From JADFXI01 sp963784135 (GTDB taxonomy: Bacteria > Nitrospirota > Thermodesulfovibrionia > Thermodesulfovibrionales > Dissulfurispiraceae): 64,000 nucleotides of DNA. The position numbers and the translations under genes are program-made. This document shows positions 21,876-30,503 of this stretch, one piece after another (positions within the stretch are counted from its first letter, which is position 1; every line of letters begins with the position of its first letter). The notes under the pieces were generated by a model that saw only the letters and a list, made by a program, of their open reading frames with translations, made no database searches and had not been told where the DNA came from. The stretch covers positions 19,345 to 83,344 of the forward strand of contig CAWAQG010000019.1 in the NCBI GenBank assembly GCA_963784135.1. The letters run 5' to 3'.

Positions 21876-24540
21876 AACCATCCCGTTCGTTTTCATGTCT
21901 GCTGCCGCAAAATATCGGGACAATTGCCTGTTTCGCTTTTTTGACGGCTCATGGAAGGCGATGAGCTATGGTGATTTTTTGTCGCTCACCGGGAGTATCA
22001 CGGCCTTGCTGTCAGACTATGATGTCCACAAGGGCGACAGGATCGCCATTGTCTCGGAGAACAGGCCGGAGTGGTGCGCATCCTTTATTGCTGCAGTGGG
22101 GTGCGGCTGTATCGCTGTGCCTATAGATATTCAACTTGGCAGTGATGAGATTAGAAATCTTCTCATAGATTCCGGGACAAAGACAGCATTCTGCAGTAAT
22201 AAAACCGAGAGCAATCTTTTAAGCGCGATAAAAGGGACAGGGATAAGGGAAGTTAACTTTGACGCTAAAGCAATGTTGCCGCTCCCTCCCTCCGTCTCTC
22301 CATCATTCCATAATGCCGTTGCTCCCGGCGATATTGCGTCAATTATCTATACCTCGGGGACAACAGGAAAACCTAAAGGAGTGCTGCTGACTCACGGTAA
22401 TTTCTGTTCTGATGCCGAAGCGTTGATTCGGGTCGAGGTGGTGACGCAGAAGGACAATGTATTGGCGGTACTCCCTCTGCACCACACCTATCCGTTTATG
22501 TGCGCCTTTCTTGTACCCCTCTTTCTCGGAGCAACTATTACTTTCGGGCCCGGCCTGAAGGCCCCTGATCTGCTGTCTGCAATAAAGGAAAACGGCGTTA
22601 CGGTGCTTGTCGGAGTGCCGCGACTGTTCGATATGCTCAGCAGCGGCATACTGTCGAGGATCAGGGAGAGGGGAGGCGCCTTGTCGGGTGTGATATTAGG
22701 CATGCTCGGTATGTGCGGCGCGCTCAGAAGGAGATTAGATATCAATATCGGGCGTATTGTTTTCGCCTCTGTTCATAAAAGTTTCAGGGGGATAAAATTT
22801 TTTGCAAGCGGCGGCGCTCGGCTTGATCCAAAGGTAATGAGCGACCTGGAGGCCCTGGGCTTTACAGTGCTCGAAGGGTATGGGTTGACCGAAACAGCGC
22901 CGGTGATCACTTTTAACCCGATTGAGAAAAGGAAACCGGGTTCGGCAGGGAAACCGCTGCCCGGCGTTGAAATAAAGATACTGGACGACGGCGAAATTCT
23001 TGCTAAAGGCCCCATGGTTATGAAGGGGTACTATGAAAATGAAGATGCGACCCGTGAGGTCATAAAGGATGGCTGGCTCTTTACAGGAGATCTCGGCCAT
23101 GTTGATGAAGACGGCTATCTTTTTATTACAGGAAGGAAAAAAGAAGTTATTGTGCTGAGTTCCGGGAAAAACGTGTATCCCGAGGAGGTCGAGAAGGCGT
23201 ATATGTCCATACCGCTTATCAAAGAGATATGTGTTGCGGGCGATGACAGGTCCGGAAAAGTTGATGCAGTCCATGCATTAATTGTCCCTGACCTGGAGTA
23301 TGCAAAACAGCACTCCATAGGGAATATAAATGATGAGCTCAGATGGAAGATAAATGAGGTGTCTACCGGATTGCCGGAATTTATGAGGATCAGGGGATAT
23401 GATCTTTCCTCCGGGCCGCTGCCCCGCACGCCGCTTGGCAAGTTGAGGCGATTTATGGTGCAGGACTTTTTCCATAAACAAGGTCCTCCGATACAGGCCG
23501 TGCAAAAAGAGGACCATAAGCTTATGGAAGACCCTGTGGGCAGGAAGGTTGTTGAGTGCATAAGACCGCTGACAGAGGAAGGCGTCCTTATCCATGCTTC
23601 AGATAACCTTGAACTGGACCTCGGCTTTGATTCGTTGACGAAAGTGGAACTCATAGCATCTTTGGAAGGTGTATTTGCTGTTGAGCTTCCTGAAGCTTTT
23701 ATTTCAGAAGCGCATACAGTGGGAGATATAGTTGCGGCACTTAAATCGTATCAGGGCGCCGATAGAGCGGGCAGGGCGGGGGCCACGGTATCGCACCCCA
23801 AAAAGTCTATTGACTTTTCGGTGGGCCCGGCATCATGGAAGGCCATTCTTGACAAAGAGCCGTCACCGGCAGATGCAGATAAAATCGGTTATGCTCAGCG
23901 TCCTGCGGAACTTGCCCTTCTTTATGTGTTGTTTATGGGACTGAAGCTTTTCTGCAAACTTCTGTTCCGGCTCAAAGTGGAGGGCCGGGAGCACATACCC
24001 GCGGAAGGCCCCTTCGTTATAACTCCCAATCATGCCAGTTACCTGGATGGCTTTATTATTGCGGCATCGGTGAGTTTCAGAACATTCAGGAAGCTTCATT
24101 TTCTGGGGATGCAGGAGTTTTTTACCGGCGGGATTAAGTCATGGTTCGCGCGCATAAGCCATGTCATTCCTATCGATGCCGAGATCTACCTGAACAAGGC
24201 CCTGCAGTTGTCGTCATATGTATTGAAAAGCGGGAGGTCCCTTTGCATATTCCCGGAGGGAGGCCGCTCTTTTGACGGCAGTGTTATGCCGTTTAAAAAG
24301 GGAATCGGAGTGCTGGCGCTTGAAATGAATGTGCCGGTTGTGCCGGCTTGCATTGACGGGACTTTCAGGGCACTCCCGAGGGGGGCTTTTTTTATTCGCC
24401 CGGTGCCGGTACGAGTTGTTTTTGGAGAGAAAATATTGCCCTCTCGCACGATGGTGAAAGGCGCAGCGGCAGACCTTGACGAGCATCAGATGTTTTCTGA
24501 TGACCTCAGAAAACATGTTATTATGCTCTCGCATAAGTAA
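21868..24540 (+). CDS. AMP-forming acyl ligase - acyl carrier - PlsC acyltransferase fusion
   Basis: The 890-aa protein has three domains. Residues 1 to about 545 are an acyl-activating enzyme (IIYTSGTTGKPKGVLLTH near residue 160, TGDLGHVDEDGYLFITGRKK). A carrier domain follows with the phosphopantetheine serine in LDLGFDSLTKVEL near 587. A 1-acylglycerol-3-phosphate acyltransferase lies at about 670-890 (NHASYLDG near 720 and FPEGGRSFDG near 794). It should charge a fatty acid onto its own carrier and transfer it to a lysophospholipid or related acceptor, in the manner of Aas-type fusions. A hydrophobic segment before the PlsC part (ALLYVLFMGLKLFCKLLF) anchors it to the membrane. The adjoining IMPase overlaps its start. 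Confidence 0.9.
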   Translation: MAETIPFVFMSAAAKYRDNCLFRFFDGSWKAMSYGDFLSLTGSITALLSDYDVHKGDRIAIVSENRPEWCASFIAAVGCGCIAVPIDIQLGSDEIRNLLIDSGTKTAFCSNKTESNLLSAIKGTGIREVNFDAKAMLPLPPSVSPSFHNAVAPGDIASIIYTSGTTGKPKGVLLTHGNFCSDAEALIRVEVVTQKDNVLAVLPLHHTYPFMCAFLVPLFLGATITFGPGLKAPDLLSAIKENGVTVLVGVPRLFDMLSSGILSRIRERGGALSGVILGMLGMCGALRRRLDINIGRIVFASVHKSFRGIKFFASGGARLDPKVMSDLEALGFTVLEGYGLTETAPVITFNPIEKRKPGSAGKPLPGVEIKILDDGEILAKGPMVMKGYYENEDATREVIKDGWLFTGDLGHVDEDGYLFITGRKKEVIVLSSGKNVYPEEVEKAYMSIPLIKEICVAGDDRSGKVDAVHALIVPDLEYAKQHSIGNINDELRWKINEVSTGLPEFMRIRGYDLSSGPLPRTPLGKLRRFMVQDFFHKQGPPIQAVQKEDHKLMEDPVGRKVVECIRPLTEEGVLIHASDNLELDLGFDSLTKVELIASLEGVFAVELPEAFISEAHTVGDIVAALKSYQGADRAGRAGATVSHPKKSIDFSVGPASWKAILDKEPSPADADKIGYAQRPAELALLYVLFMGLKLFCKLLFRLKVEGREHIPAEGPFVITPNHASYLDGFIIAASVSFRTFRKLHFLGMQEFFTGGIKSWFARISHVIPIDAEIYLNKALQLSSYVLKSGRSLCIFPEGGRSFDGSVMPFKKGIGVLALEMNVPVVPACIDGTFRALPRGAFFIRPVPVRVVFGEKILPSRTMVKGAAADLDEHQMFSDDLRKHVIMLSHK

Positions 24541-24609
24541 ACCTTATTAGCCAAAAGCAGCGTATCTATGCTAAATTGAAAGTCAACTACGCGGACCGAA
24601 AGGAATTTT

Positions 24610-24963
24610 ATGGCTGATTTCAAATATAAGGACTATTCCCCGGAAGAGGGCATGATTTATGATGATGCCATGTTAAAAATCAGAAAGGGCATGGAAAACG
24701 GGCTAAGCTTCAGTGAGGCCTTCAGCATGGTGGATGTGCAGGACCCCGAGCTGAAGCACTTTATTGAAGATGATGCTCTTAAAGTGCTCATTGCCGAGAT
24801 GCATTTCGAGAAGGGTGTTCCGTTGCCGCAGGTAGCGGACACTTTGAAGGTCCCTCTAAAGAGATTGCATATAGCCATCACGGAGATGCTTGAGGATATA
24901 GGGACGACTGCAGCCGGGATTTACCGCCAAAACAATCCGGATGGCCCTATCGGCCATGCATAA
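24610..24963 (+). CDS. Conserved-looking small helical protein (117 aa)
   Basis: ATG 24610 follows AAAGGAA. The acidic, helical product has VPLPQVADTLKVPLKRLHIA, which may be a helix-turn-helix, but no firm family comes to mind. Just upstream is TATGCTAAATT, an extended -10-like element seen in other promoters of this window, so the gene may have its own promoter. Confidence 0.6.
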   Translation: MADFKYKDYSPEEGMIYDDAMLKIRKGMENGLSFSEAFSMVDVQDPELKHFIEDDALKVLIAEMHFEKGVPLPQVADTLKVPLKRLHIAITEMLEDIGTTAAGIYRQNNPDGPIGHA

Positions 24964-24973
24964 ATTTTAAAAT

Positions 24974-25076
24974 ATAGGGTCAAGGGGCAAGCGTCAAGGG
25001 TCAAGACACTACACCAGGCGCCTTTGGCTTTTAGTTTTTTAGACCTTGACCCTTGTCCCCTGACCCTTGACCCTAT
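24974..25076. repeat. GGGTCAAGG-type inverted repeat
   Basis: A 32-base arm (24974-25005) rich in GGGTCAAGGG pairs with 25045-25076, 28 of 32 positions matching. Related blocks recur at 37409-37500. This is a dispersed repeat that would also form a strong hairpin between the two flanking genes. Confidence 0.75.
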
Positions 25077-25100
25077 TAGTTGTATAAGGAGGCAGTTTCT

Positions 25101-25514
25101 ATGATGTTTGACGAGATATTATCTTTGGAACAGATAAAAAAAGAGCCGTATATTGTTGACCACATTCTGTGGGACCTCCAGCCGAAGGATTTGATGGAGC
25201 CCCGGCGCAAAGTGACGGAGGAGGGGACTAAGTTCAGGGACGAGATTAAGGGATACGTATTTTATATAGACACTATGGACAAGAGACCGCAGCTTTTTCT
25301 GATGCGCCACACCGCGGCCGATTTTGCCGAAACGCTGGCGAAGATAGACGAAATCCCCCTGGAACTGTTGTTGGGCGCAATCGAAGAGAACAAAGATAAA
25401 GCATATTTCAGCATGTATCCCATTAACAGCCGTGTTAAGGAATGGCTGAGAAAAGAGCTGGGGATACACCCCTCTGTGTCCCCCCTTGGTAAGGGGGGAA
25501 GTGAAGTGGGGTAG
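25101..25514 (+). CDS. Hypothetical protein (137 aa)
   Basis: ATG 25101 is chosen because AAGGAGGCAG lies right before it; an in-frame TTG exists at 25080. The product has ILWDLQPKDLMEPRRKVTEE and a middle QLFLMRHTAADFAETLAKID, with no known motif visible. The last residues (SVSPLGKGGSEVG) come from a CCCCCCTTGGTAAGGGGGG palindrome, so a repeat insertion seems to have replaced the original C-terminus. Confidence 0.65.
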   Translation: MMFDEILSLEQIKKEPYIVDHILWDLQPKDLMEPRRKVTEEGTKFRDEIKGYVFYIDTMDKRPQLFLMRHTAADFAETLAKIDEIPLELLLGAIEENKDKAYFSMYPINSRVKEWLRKELGIHPSVSPLGKGGSEVG

Positions 25515-25517
25515 TAT

Positions 25518-25573
25518 TGTTAACGGAAAGATAACATTGCTGTAATATAGCGGTAACGTAGGTCTGCTATTAA
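25518..25573 (+). promoter_or_regulatory. Pho-box-like promoter of the PHP-glycosyltransferase gene
   Basis: Four 11-base units in phase (25518, 25529, 25540, 25551) each have TAAC or TAAT at positions 4-7. The last two give CTGTAAT-ATAG-CGGTAAC, the 7+4+7 layout of a PhoB site. A -10 candidate TATTAA starts at 25568, ten bases after the box, as in PhoB-activated promoters. Start of transcription would fall at about 25580, on the ATG. Confidence 0.6.
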
Positions 25574-25579
25574 TAGTGC

Positions 25580-28024
25580 ATGGCTAAATTTTACAAAGCT
25601 GACCTGCATGTGCATTCAAGCCATTCCAACAAGCCCTCAGTGTGGGCGCTGAGAAAGTTTAATTGTCCCGAAAGCTACACATCTCCGATGTACATTTATA
25701 ATACCGCCAAAAAGAAGGAGATGGATTATGTGACCATAACAGACCACAACTCCATTAGCGGCGCTCTTGAAATAGCCCATCTTCCCGGCGCCTTCATAAG
25801 CGCTGAAATGACAACCTACCTCCCCGATGACGGGAGCAAGCTGCATGCGGTCGCCCTGAACATTAATGAAGATATTTTTGATGATCTGATGCATTTGAGG
25901 ACAAATATTTATGACCTTACCGGATACCTGCGGCAGCGCAATATAGTACACTATATCGCCCACCCTCTTTATGACATGAACGAGCGGCTCTCTGTTGTGA
26001 CGATAGAGAAACTGCTTCTCCTTTTCGATGTATTTGAAACGAAAAACGGCTCAAGGGCCAAACGCTACAGCAGGCTGATCGCGAACATGATCTCATCGCT
26101 TACCCGGGAAAAGATGGAACACCTTGCCGATAAGCACGGCATTGTCCCCTATGGCGAACTCCCCTGGATAAAGTCTGTCGTTGCAGGCTCTGACGACCAT
26201 AGCGGTTTTTTCATCGGGAGGGCATACACAGCCTCAAAAAGCGGAGAGACCCTTGAGGATTTTATCAAGTCGATTAAGGAACAAAAGACATGGGCTGCCG
26301 GAGACGATGGCGATGCGTTGACCCTCGCCCACAGCATTTACGGCATAGGCTACCGTTTTTTCAAGGAGCGTTTTGAAACCAGGAAAGGCAATTCCTTTCC
26401 CTTCATCAACGCATTGCTGAACAGGGTGTTCAACGCGGACCAGGAGAAGTCCTCTCTCTTTGATAAAATTAGTCTCCTTATCAGGAAAAACATACCTGAG
26501 ATGTACAATGGTTATGACGGAAAAACGTTCGAAGAAATCCTTGACCGGGAAGCGAGGCTATTGTTGAATGATGCCAAATTCATCGAAACCATCAACACCG
26601 CCGGTATAAACAGGAAGGTGTTTGCGGTAACGAGCTATCTTGCAAATAGGCTTATATACATCTATACTGAGCGTCTGACCCGAATGCAGCTGTCGTCCGG
26701 AGTTCTGAATATTGCAAATTCATTGAGCACCATAGGCTTCGTACATCTCCTCGCATCTCCTTATTATATTTCCTTCCACCACCAGCACAGAAGCAAGCAG
26801 CTGATTAAGTCCCTTGAAGAGGAGTTCCTGCCGGAGAGCAAAGCTGGAGGCAAACAGAAGATTGCGCTCTTTACCGATACGCTCCATGAAATCAACGGGG
26901 TTGCCATAACCATAAAAAGACTCATCGAGACAGCAAAAAAGCAGGGGATAGAGTTAACGGTCATCACTTCAACCCACGAAGAAACGGGCTACAAAGATGG
27001 AGTAATGAACTTCAAATCCATCGGCGATTTCGCACTTCCGGAATACCCGGACCTCAAGCTCCACTTCCCGCCGATTCTGGATGTCATCGATTATTTCGAA
27101 AAAGAGGAATTTACCAGAATACACGTGAGCACGCCCGGGACGATCGGTCTCCTTTCTCTGTTCATTTCCAAGCTTATGTATATACCCATATCAGGCACTT
27201 ATCACACCGATATCCCCCAGTACGTGAAGAGCCTCACCAACGACACCTTTCTCGAAAATGTTGCCTGGAATTATATGATATGGTTCTACAATCTTATGGA
27301 AGAGGTAATGGTACCTTCGTCAAGCACGAGGCAGCAGCTTGTTCAAAAAGGGCTTGCAGCCGGGAAGGCAAAACCGCTGCCCAGATGGGTTGATACGGAC
27401 ACATTCTCTCCTTTAAAGAAAGACCCCTACCTCTGGCGCAGATACGGGTTGGATGACTCCGTCAAATTCCTTTATGTCGGGAGGGTTTCAAAAGAGAAGA
27501 ACCTTGAGATACTTGCCGGAGCGTTTATGGCTATTATAGATGCCGGGAATACATGCGATTTAATTATCGCAGGTGACGGCCCCTACAGGAAGGAGCTGGA
27601 ACAGCTGCTGCAAGGGTATCCGGTGCTGTTTACCGGCTTCCTGTCAGGTGCGGAATTGCACACCACCTACGCATCGTCGGATGTTTTTGTTTTTCCGAGC
27701 ACAACTGATACCTTCGGCAATGTCGTGCTCGAGGCACAGGCGTCCGGCCTGCCGGTCATTGTCACTGACGAAGGGGGACCGAAAGAGCTGATTGTGGACG
27801 GCAGAACCGGCATGGTTATAAAGGCCGACAGCGGCCCGGCACTGATTGACGCAATGACCTTCTTCTTAAACGACAAGCCCGGCATATCCCGGATGGGGAT
27901 GGAAGCGCGTTATTTTACCGAAAACAGCGGGATTCATGCCAACGAAGCATATTGTACCATCCTCCGGAGTAATTCTATTAGTGGAGAGCCATGTCCCGCA
28001 GAGGGAAACCCGGTACGGGCATAA
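25580..28024 (+). CDS. PHP metal hydrolase fused to family 4 glycosyltransferase
   Basis: The 814-aa protein combines an N-terminal PHP-type phosphoesterase (ADLHVHSSHSNKPS, VTITDHNSISGA, later SDDHSGFFIGR; about residues 5-270), a helical linker, and a GT-B glycosyltransferase from about residue 427. The GT part opens ALFTDTLHEINGVAITIKRL, then has YVGRVSKEKNLEI and FPSTTDTFGNVVLEAQASGL with the donor-binding Glu. The GT resembles enzymes that glycosylate lipids, and control by a Pho-box-like promoter suggests glycolipid synthesis that replaces phospholipid under phosphate shortage. There is no ribosome site at ATG 25580, consistent with a leaderless transcript. The radical SAM gene overlaps its end by 34 bases. 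Confidence 0.87.
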   Translation: MAKFYKADLHVHSSHSNKPSVWALRKFNCPESYTSPMYIYNTAKKKEMDYVTITDHNSISGALEIAHLPGAFISAEMTTYLPDDGSKLHAVALNINEDIFDDLMHLRTNIYDLTGYLRQRNIVHYIAHPLYDMNERLSVVTIEKLLLLFDVFETKNGSRAKRYSRLIANMISSLTREKMEHLADKHGIVPYGELPWIKSVVAGSDDHSGFFIGRAYTASKSGETLEDFIKSIKEQKTWAAGDDGDALTLAHSIYGIGYRFFKERFETRKGNSFPFINALLNRVFNADQEKSSLFDKISLLIRKNIPEMYNGYDGKTFEEILDREARLLLNDAKFIETINTAGINRKVFAVTSYLANRLIYIYTERLTRMQLSSGVLNIANSLSTIGFVHLLASPYYISFHHQHRSKQLIKSLEEEFLPESKAGGKQKIALFTDTLHEINGVAITIKRLIETAKKQGIELTVITSTHEETGYKDGVMNFKSIGDFALPEYPDLKLHFPPILDVIDYFEKEEFTRIHVSTPGTIGLLSLFISKLMYIPISGTYHTDIPQYVKSLTNDTFLENVAWNYMIWFYNLMEEVMVPSSSTRQQLVQKGLAAGKAKPLPRWVDTDTFSPLKKDPYLWRRYGLDDSVKFLYVGRVSKEKNLEILAGAFMAIIDAGNTCDLIIAGDGPYRKELEQLLQGYPVLFTGFLSGAELHTTYASSDVFVFPSTTDTFGNVVLEAQASGLPVIVTDEGGPKELIVDGRTGMVIKADSGPALIDAMTFFLNDKPGISRMGMEARYFTENSGIHANEAYCTILRSNSISGEPCPAEGNPVRA

Positions 28025-29262
28025 GGCATATTCTTTTTCCGCTTCTCTGCAACAGGGTACCCGGACAGCTTATCATCCAGTATACCGATAAATGCAATGC
28101 GCGGTGCCCCCAGTGCGGAATGAGAGTCACTGAACCGTTCAAACGCTCAACACTCCACCCCGACATGGTCAAGAGAATGATCGACCATGCTGCAGAAAAC
28201 GGCGTTAATGCCGTTTCCTTCACCGGGGGAGAGCCGTTTCTTTTCTTTGATGATGTTATGGAGCTTGTCAGGTACGCCGGTGAAGCCGGAATCAAATACA
28301 CAAGGACCGGCACTAACGGGTTTATATTCATGCATTCAGATAAGCCTGACTTTTATTCCAGGATCAGTCGGATTGCCGAGGGTGTTGCAGCCTCCGGTCT
28401 TTATACGTTCTGGATAAGTATCGATTCCGCTGTTCCCCTTTTGCATGAAAGGATGCGGGGACTGCCGGGAGTTATTGAAGGCATAGAAAAGGCCCTGCCC
28501 ATATTCCGCGAATACGGAATCTATCCTTCCGCGAACCTCGGTATAAACAGGAATACCGGAGGAGTGTTTGGCGGCCGGGACGAAACGAGTCCCCTGCAGC
28601 TCTATGAATCGTTTAAAGGGGCATTCGAAAAATTTTACAGCAAGGTAATAGATCTTGGATTTACCATTGTCAATGCCTGTTATCCCATGAGCATTGATGC
28701 GGCTGATGCCGGAGGACTCGATGCGGTATATGGGGCCACATCCGGGGCTTCACTCATACAGTTCAACAGGCAGGAGCGTGCCATGGTGTTCAAGGCGCTT
28801 TTCGATACTATCCCGGAATACCGGTCAAAAATACGGATATTCTCGCCGAGGACGTCTCTTTACTCGCTTATGAGGCAATATACTATCGATGAAAGCTGCT
28901 GCTTTTCCTGCAGGGGCGGCATTGAATTCTTTTTTGTCAACGCAAGTGACGGCAATACTTATCCCTGCGGCTACCGGGGGGCGGACAATCTCGGCAAATT
29001 CTGGGAGCTTGATTTCAACAAACTCGATAAAAAAGCCGAGTGCAGAAGATGCGATTGGGAATGTTTCAGGGACCCGTCGGAACTGTCCGGGCCGCTCCTC
29101 ACGCTTTTCAGCAATCCGGCATCCTTCATCGGACGCGCCATTAAAGATACTGCGTATATGAAACTATGGCTTGAGGACCTCAGATACTTTGCCGCAGCTG
29201 ATTTCTTCAGTGGAAGAACTGCGCCGGATTATAAAAAAATGTCGGCCTTTGTGCCGCAATGA
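27991..29262 (+). CDS. Radical SAM protein with SPASM-like cysteine-rich C-terminus
   Basis: The 423-aa protein has the 4Fe-4S/SAM cluster motif CNARCPQC (about residue 32) followed by the GGE motif in SFTGGEPFLF. A cysteine-rich end (CCFSCRG..., PCGYRG..., CRRCDWEC) suggests one or more auxiliary clusters. It should start radical chemistry on an unknown substrate. It overlaps the PHP-GT gene by 34 bases and the next gene by four, so it belongs to the same operon, likely in envelope or lipid modification. Confidence 0.85.
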   Translation: MSRRGKPGTGIRHILFPLLCNRVPGQLIIQYTDKCNARCPQCGMRVTEPFKRSTLHPDMVKRMIDHAAENGVNAVSFTGGEPFLFFDDVMELVRYAGEAGIKYTRTGTNGFIFMHSDKPDFYSRISRIAEGVAASGLYTFWISIDSAVPLLHERMRGLPGVIEGIEKALPIFREYGIYPSANLGINRNTGGVFGGRDETSPLQLYESFKGAFEKFYSKVIDLGFTIVNACYPMSIDAADAGGLDAVYGATSGASLIQFNRQERAMVFKALFDTIPEYRSKIRIFSPRTSLYSLMRQYTIDESCCFSCRGGIEFFFVNASDGNTYPCGYRGADNLGKFWELDFNKLDKKAECRRCDWECFRDPSELSGPLLTLFSNPASFIGRAIKDTAYMKLWLEDLRYFAAADFFSGRTAPDYKKMSAFVPQ

Positions 29263-29933
29263 TGAAGTGGTTGTATCCGCTCGCAGTAGTCTTCGTGCTT
29301 GCCGGATATGCAAAGGCATATGATGCCCCCACGCTTAAAGTCGGTTTTGGGGATGCGCTCGAAAAGAACGGCTTGCCGGCGTCATGGAAACTCAGTATTC
29401 GGGCGGGTACGGCAGACGCGGGCATCGTGCCGGAGAGCAGCTGGCAAATCCTTCACCTCAAGTGCAAAGAAGCTTCCTTTTCTTTAGAGCGTAAATTGCC
29501 GGTTAATCCGGCTGACTATCCGTATATCAGCTGGACCTGGAAGGCTGTGCGGCTGCCCCTGCTTGGGGATGTGCGCGAGAAAGGACATAATGATCAGGCG
29601 TTACAACTGCTTGTAGCGTTTGAAAACAGAAAAGTGCTGAGCTACGTCTGGGATTCAAATGCCCCGGAAGGGACGGTTGTCGATGAATCCATTGGATGGC
29701 CTGTAAATCTTGCAATTAGAGTAATAGTGGTAAAGTCCGGCCCCGCCGACACAGGCAAATGGATTACCCTTAAAAGGAATATCTTCGAGGATTACAGAGA
29801 ATTTTTCAAGGGGCCGCCTCCCGGCGTCCAGGGAGTAAGAATACAGTCGAATACCCAGTATACCGGAGACACTGCAGAAGGTTTTGTCCGGGACATCGTT
29901 TTCAGCAAAGCGTCGCAGGCGGCGGCAAAATAG
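29259..29933 (+). CDS. Secreted DUF3047-family protein
   Basis: The 224-aa product starts with a cleavable signal peptide (MMKWLYPLAVVFVLAGYAKA). The mature part matches the DUF3047 layout: YPYISWTWKAVRLP, HNDQALQLLVAFEN and WPVNLAIRVIVVKSG. It should be periplasmic. The start overlaps the stop of the radical SAM gene (ATGATGA). The molecular role of the family is not known to me. Confidence 0.8.
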   Translation: MMKWLYPLAVVFVLAGYAKAYDAPTLKVGFGDALEKNGLPASWKLSIRAGTADAGIVPESSWQILHLKCKEASFSLERKLPVNPADYPYISWTWKAVRLPLLGDVREKGHNDQALQLLVAFENRKVLSYVWDSNAPEGTVVDESIGWPVNLAIRVIVVKSGPADTGKWITLKRNIFEDYREFFKGPPPGVQGVRIQSNTQYTGDTAEGFVRDIVFSKASQAAAK

Positions 29934-29965
29934 GTCGTTCATAACTTTTAGCATCCCCTCCCGCG

Positions 29966-29994
29966 TTGACATTTTTCTTCCTTTCAGTGACAAT
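29966..29994 (+). promoter_or_regulatory. Promoter placing the DsrE-like mRNA start on its ATG
   Basis: TTGACA (29966-29971), 17 bases and GACAAT (29989-29994) predict initiation at about 30001, the A of the ATG. No ribosome site precedes that ATG. Confidence 0.5.
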
Positions 29995-30000
29995 TACTTT

Positions 30001-30303
30001 ATGAAACTCGGCATTCTTGTCAATACCGACAGGCACCTCAGGCATTTAATCGGCCTGGCCGAAGCCGCACTTTCTATGGGGCATGGGGTCATCATCTTTA
30101 CCATGGACAGCGGGACGAAATTGTTGGGCAATGAATCTCTCATGGGACTCTGCATGGCAAAAGGCGTGGAAATGAGTTTTTGCGATTACAACGCAAAGGG
30201 CTTTAACATTTCAAAGGAAGGGCTTCCTTCCGAGGTCGTTTGCGGGAGCCAGTACGATAACGCACTGATGGTGAACAAGGCTGACAGAGTTATCGTACTC
30301 TGA
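30001..30303 (+). CDS. DsrE-family protein
   Basis: The 100-aa protein opens KLGILVNTDRHLRHLIGLAE and has the flavodoxin-like DsrE/TusD fold pattern with VIIFTMDSGTKLL and a short cysteine-containing loop (MSFCDYNAKG). DsrE-type proteins carry sulfane sulfur or act as small redox partners. Followed by a 60-aa DsrH-like frame and, further on, a YeeE transporter, it may belong to sulfur relay, but the conserved cysteine position is not certain. The frame is open upstream to 29884; I prefer 30001 because of the promoter and the normal family start. Confidence 0.7.
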   Translation: MKLGILVNTDRHLRHLIGLAEAALSMGHGVIIFTMDSGTKLLGNESLMGLCMAKGVEMSFCDYNAKGFNISKEGLPSEVVCGSQYDNALMVNKADRVIVL

Positions 30304-30320
30304 ACATCGGCGGAGCTTTT

Positions 30321-30503
30321 ATGAAGATTCTCCATATACTCAATGACGGTCACAACACGCTTGCCGAACGCATAACGCGGATACAGGCGGAAGGCAATGA
30401 AATCGACATCATCGACCTTTCAGGAAATAACCTGAAGTATGAGAACGTTATTGACGCCATATTTTCCCACGACCGGGTGATATCATGGCACGGGGAGGAA
30501 TGA
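30321..30503 (+). CDS. Small DsrH/TusB-like protein (60 aa)
   Basis: The short product KILHILNDGHNTLAERITRI followed by EIDIIDLSGNNLKYENVIDA resembles the beta-alpha start of DsrH/TusB-type proteins and is placed directly after a DsrE-like gene. ATG 30321 follows GGCGGAG. Its stop overlaps the next gene start. Family membership is tentative. Confidence 0.55.
   Translation: MKILHILNDGHNTLAERITRIQAEGNEIDIIDLSGNNLKYENVIDAIFSHDRVISWHGEE

Noticed and set aside
25479..25497. CCCCCCTTGGTAAGGGGGG as a terminator of the 137-aa gene
   Set aside because: It lies inside the coding end and has no T-run after it; more likely an inserted repeat.
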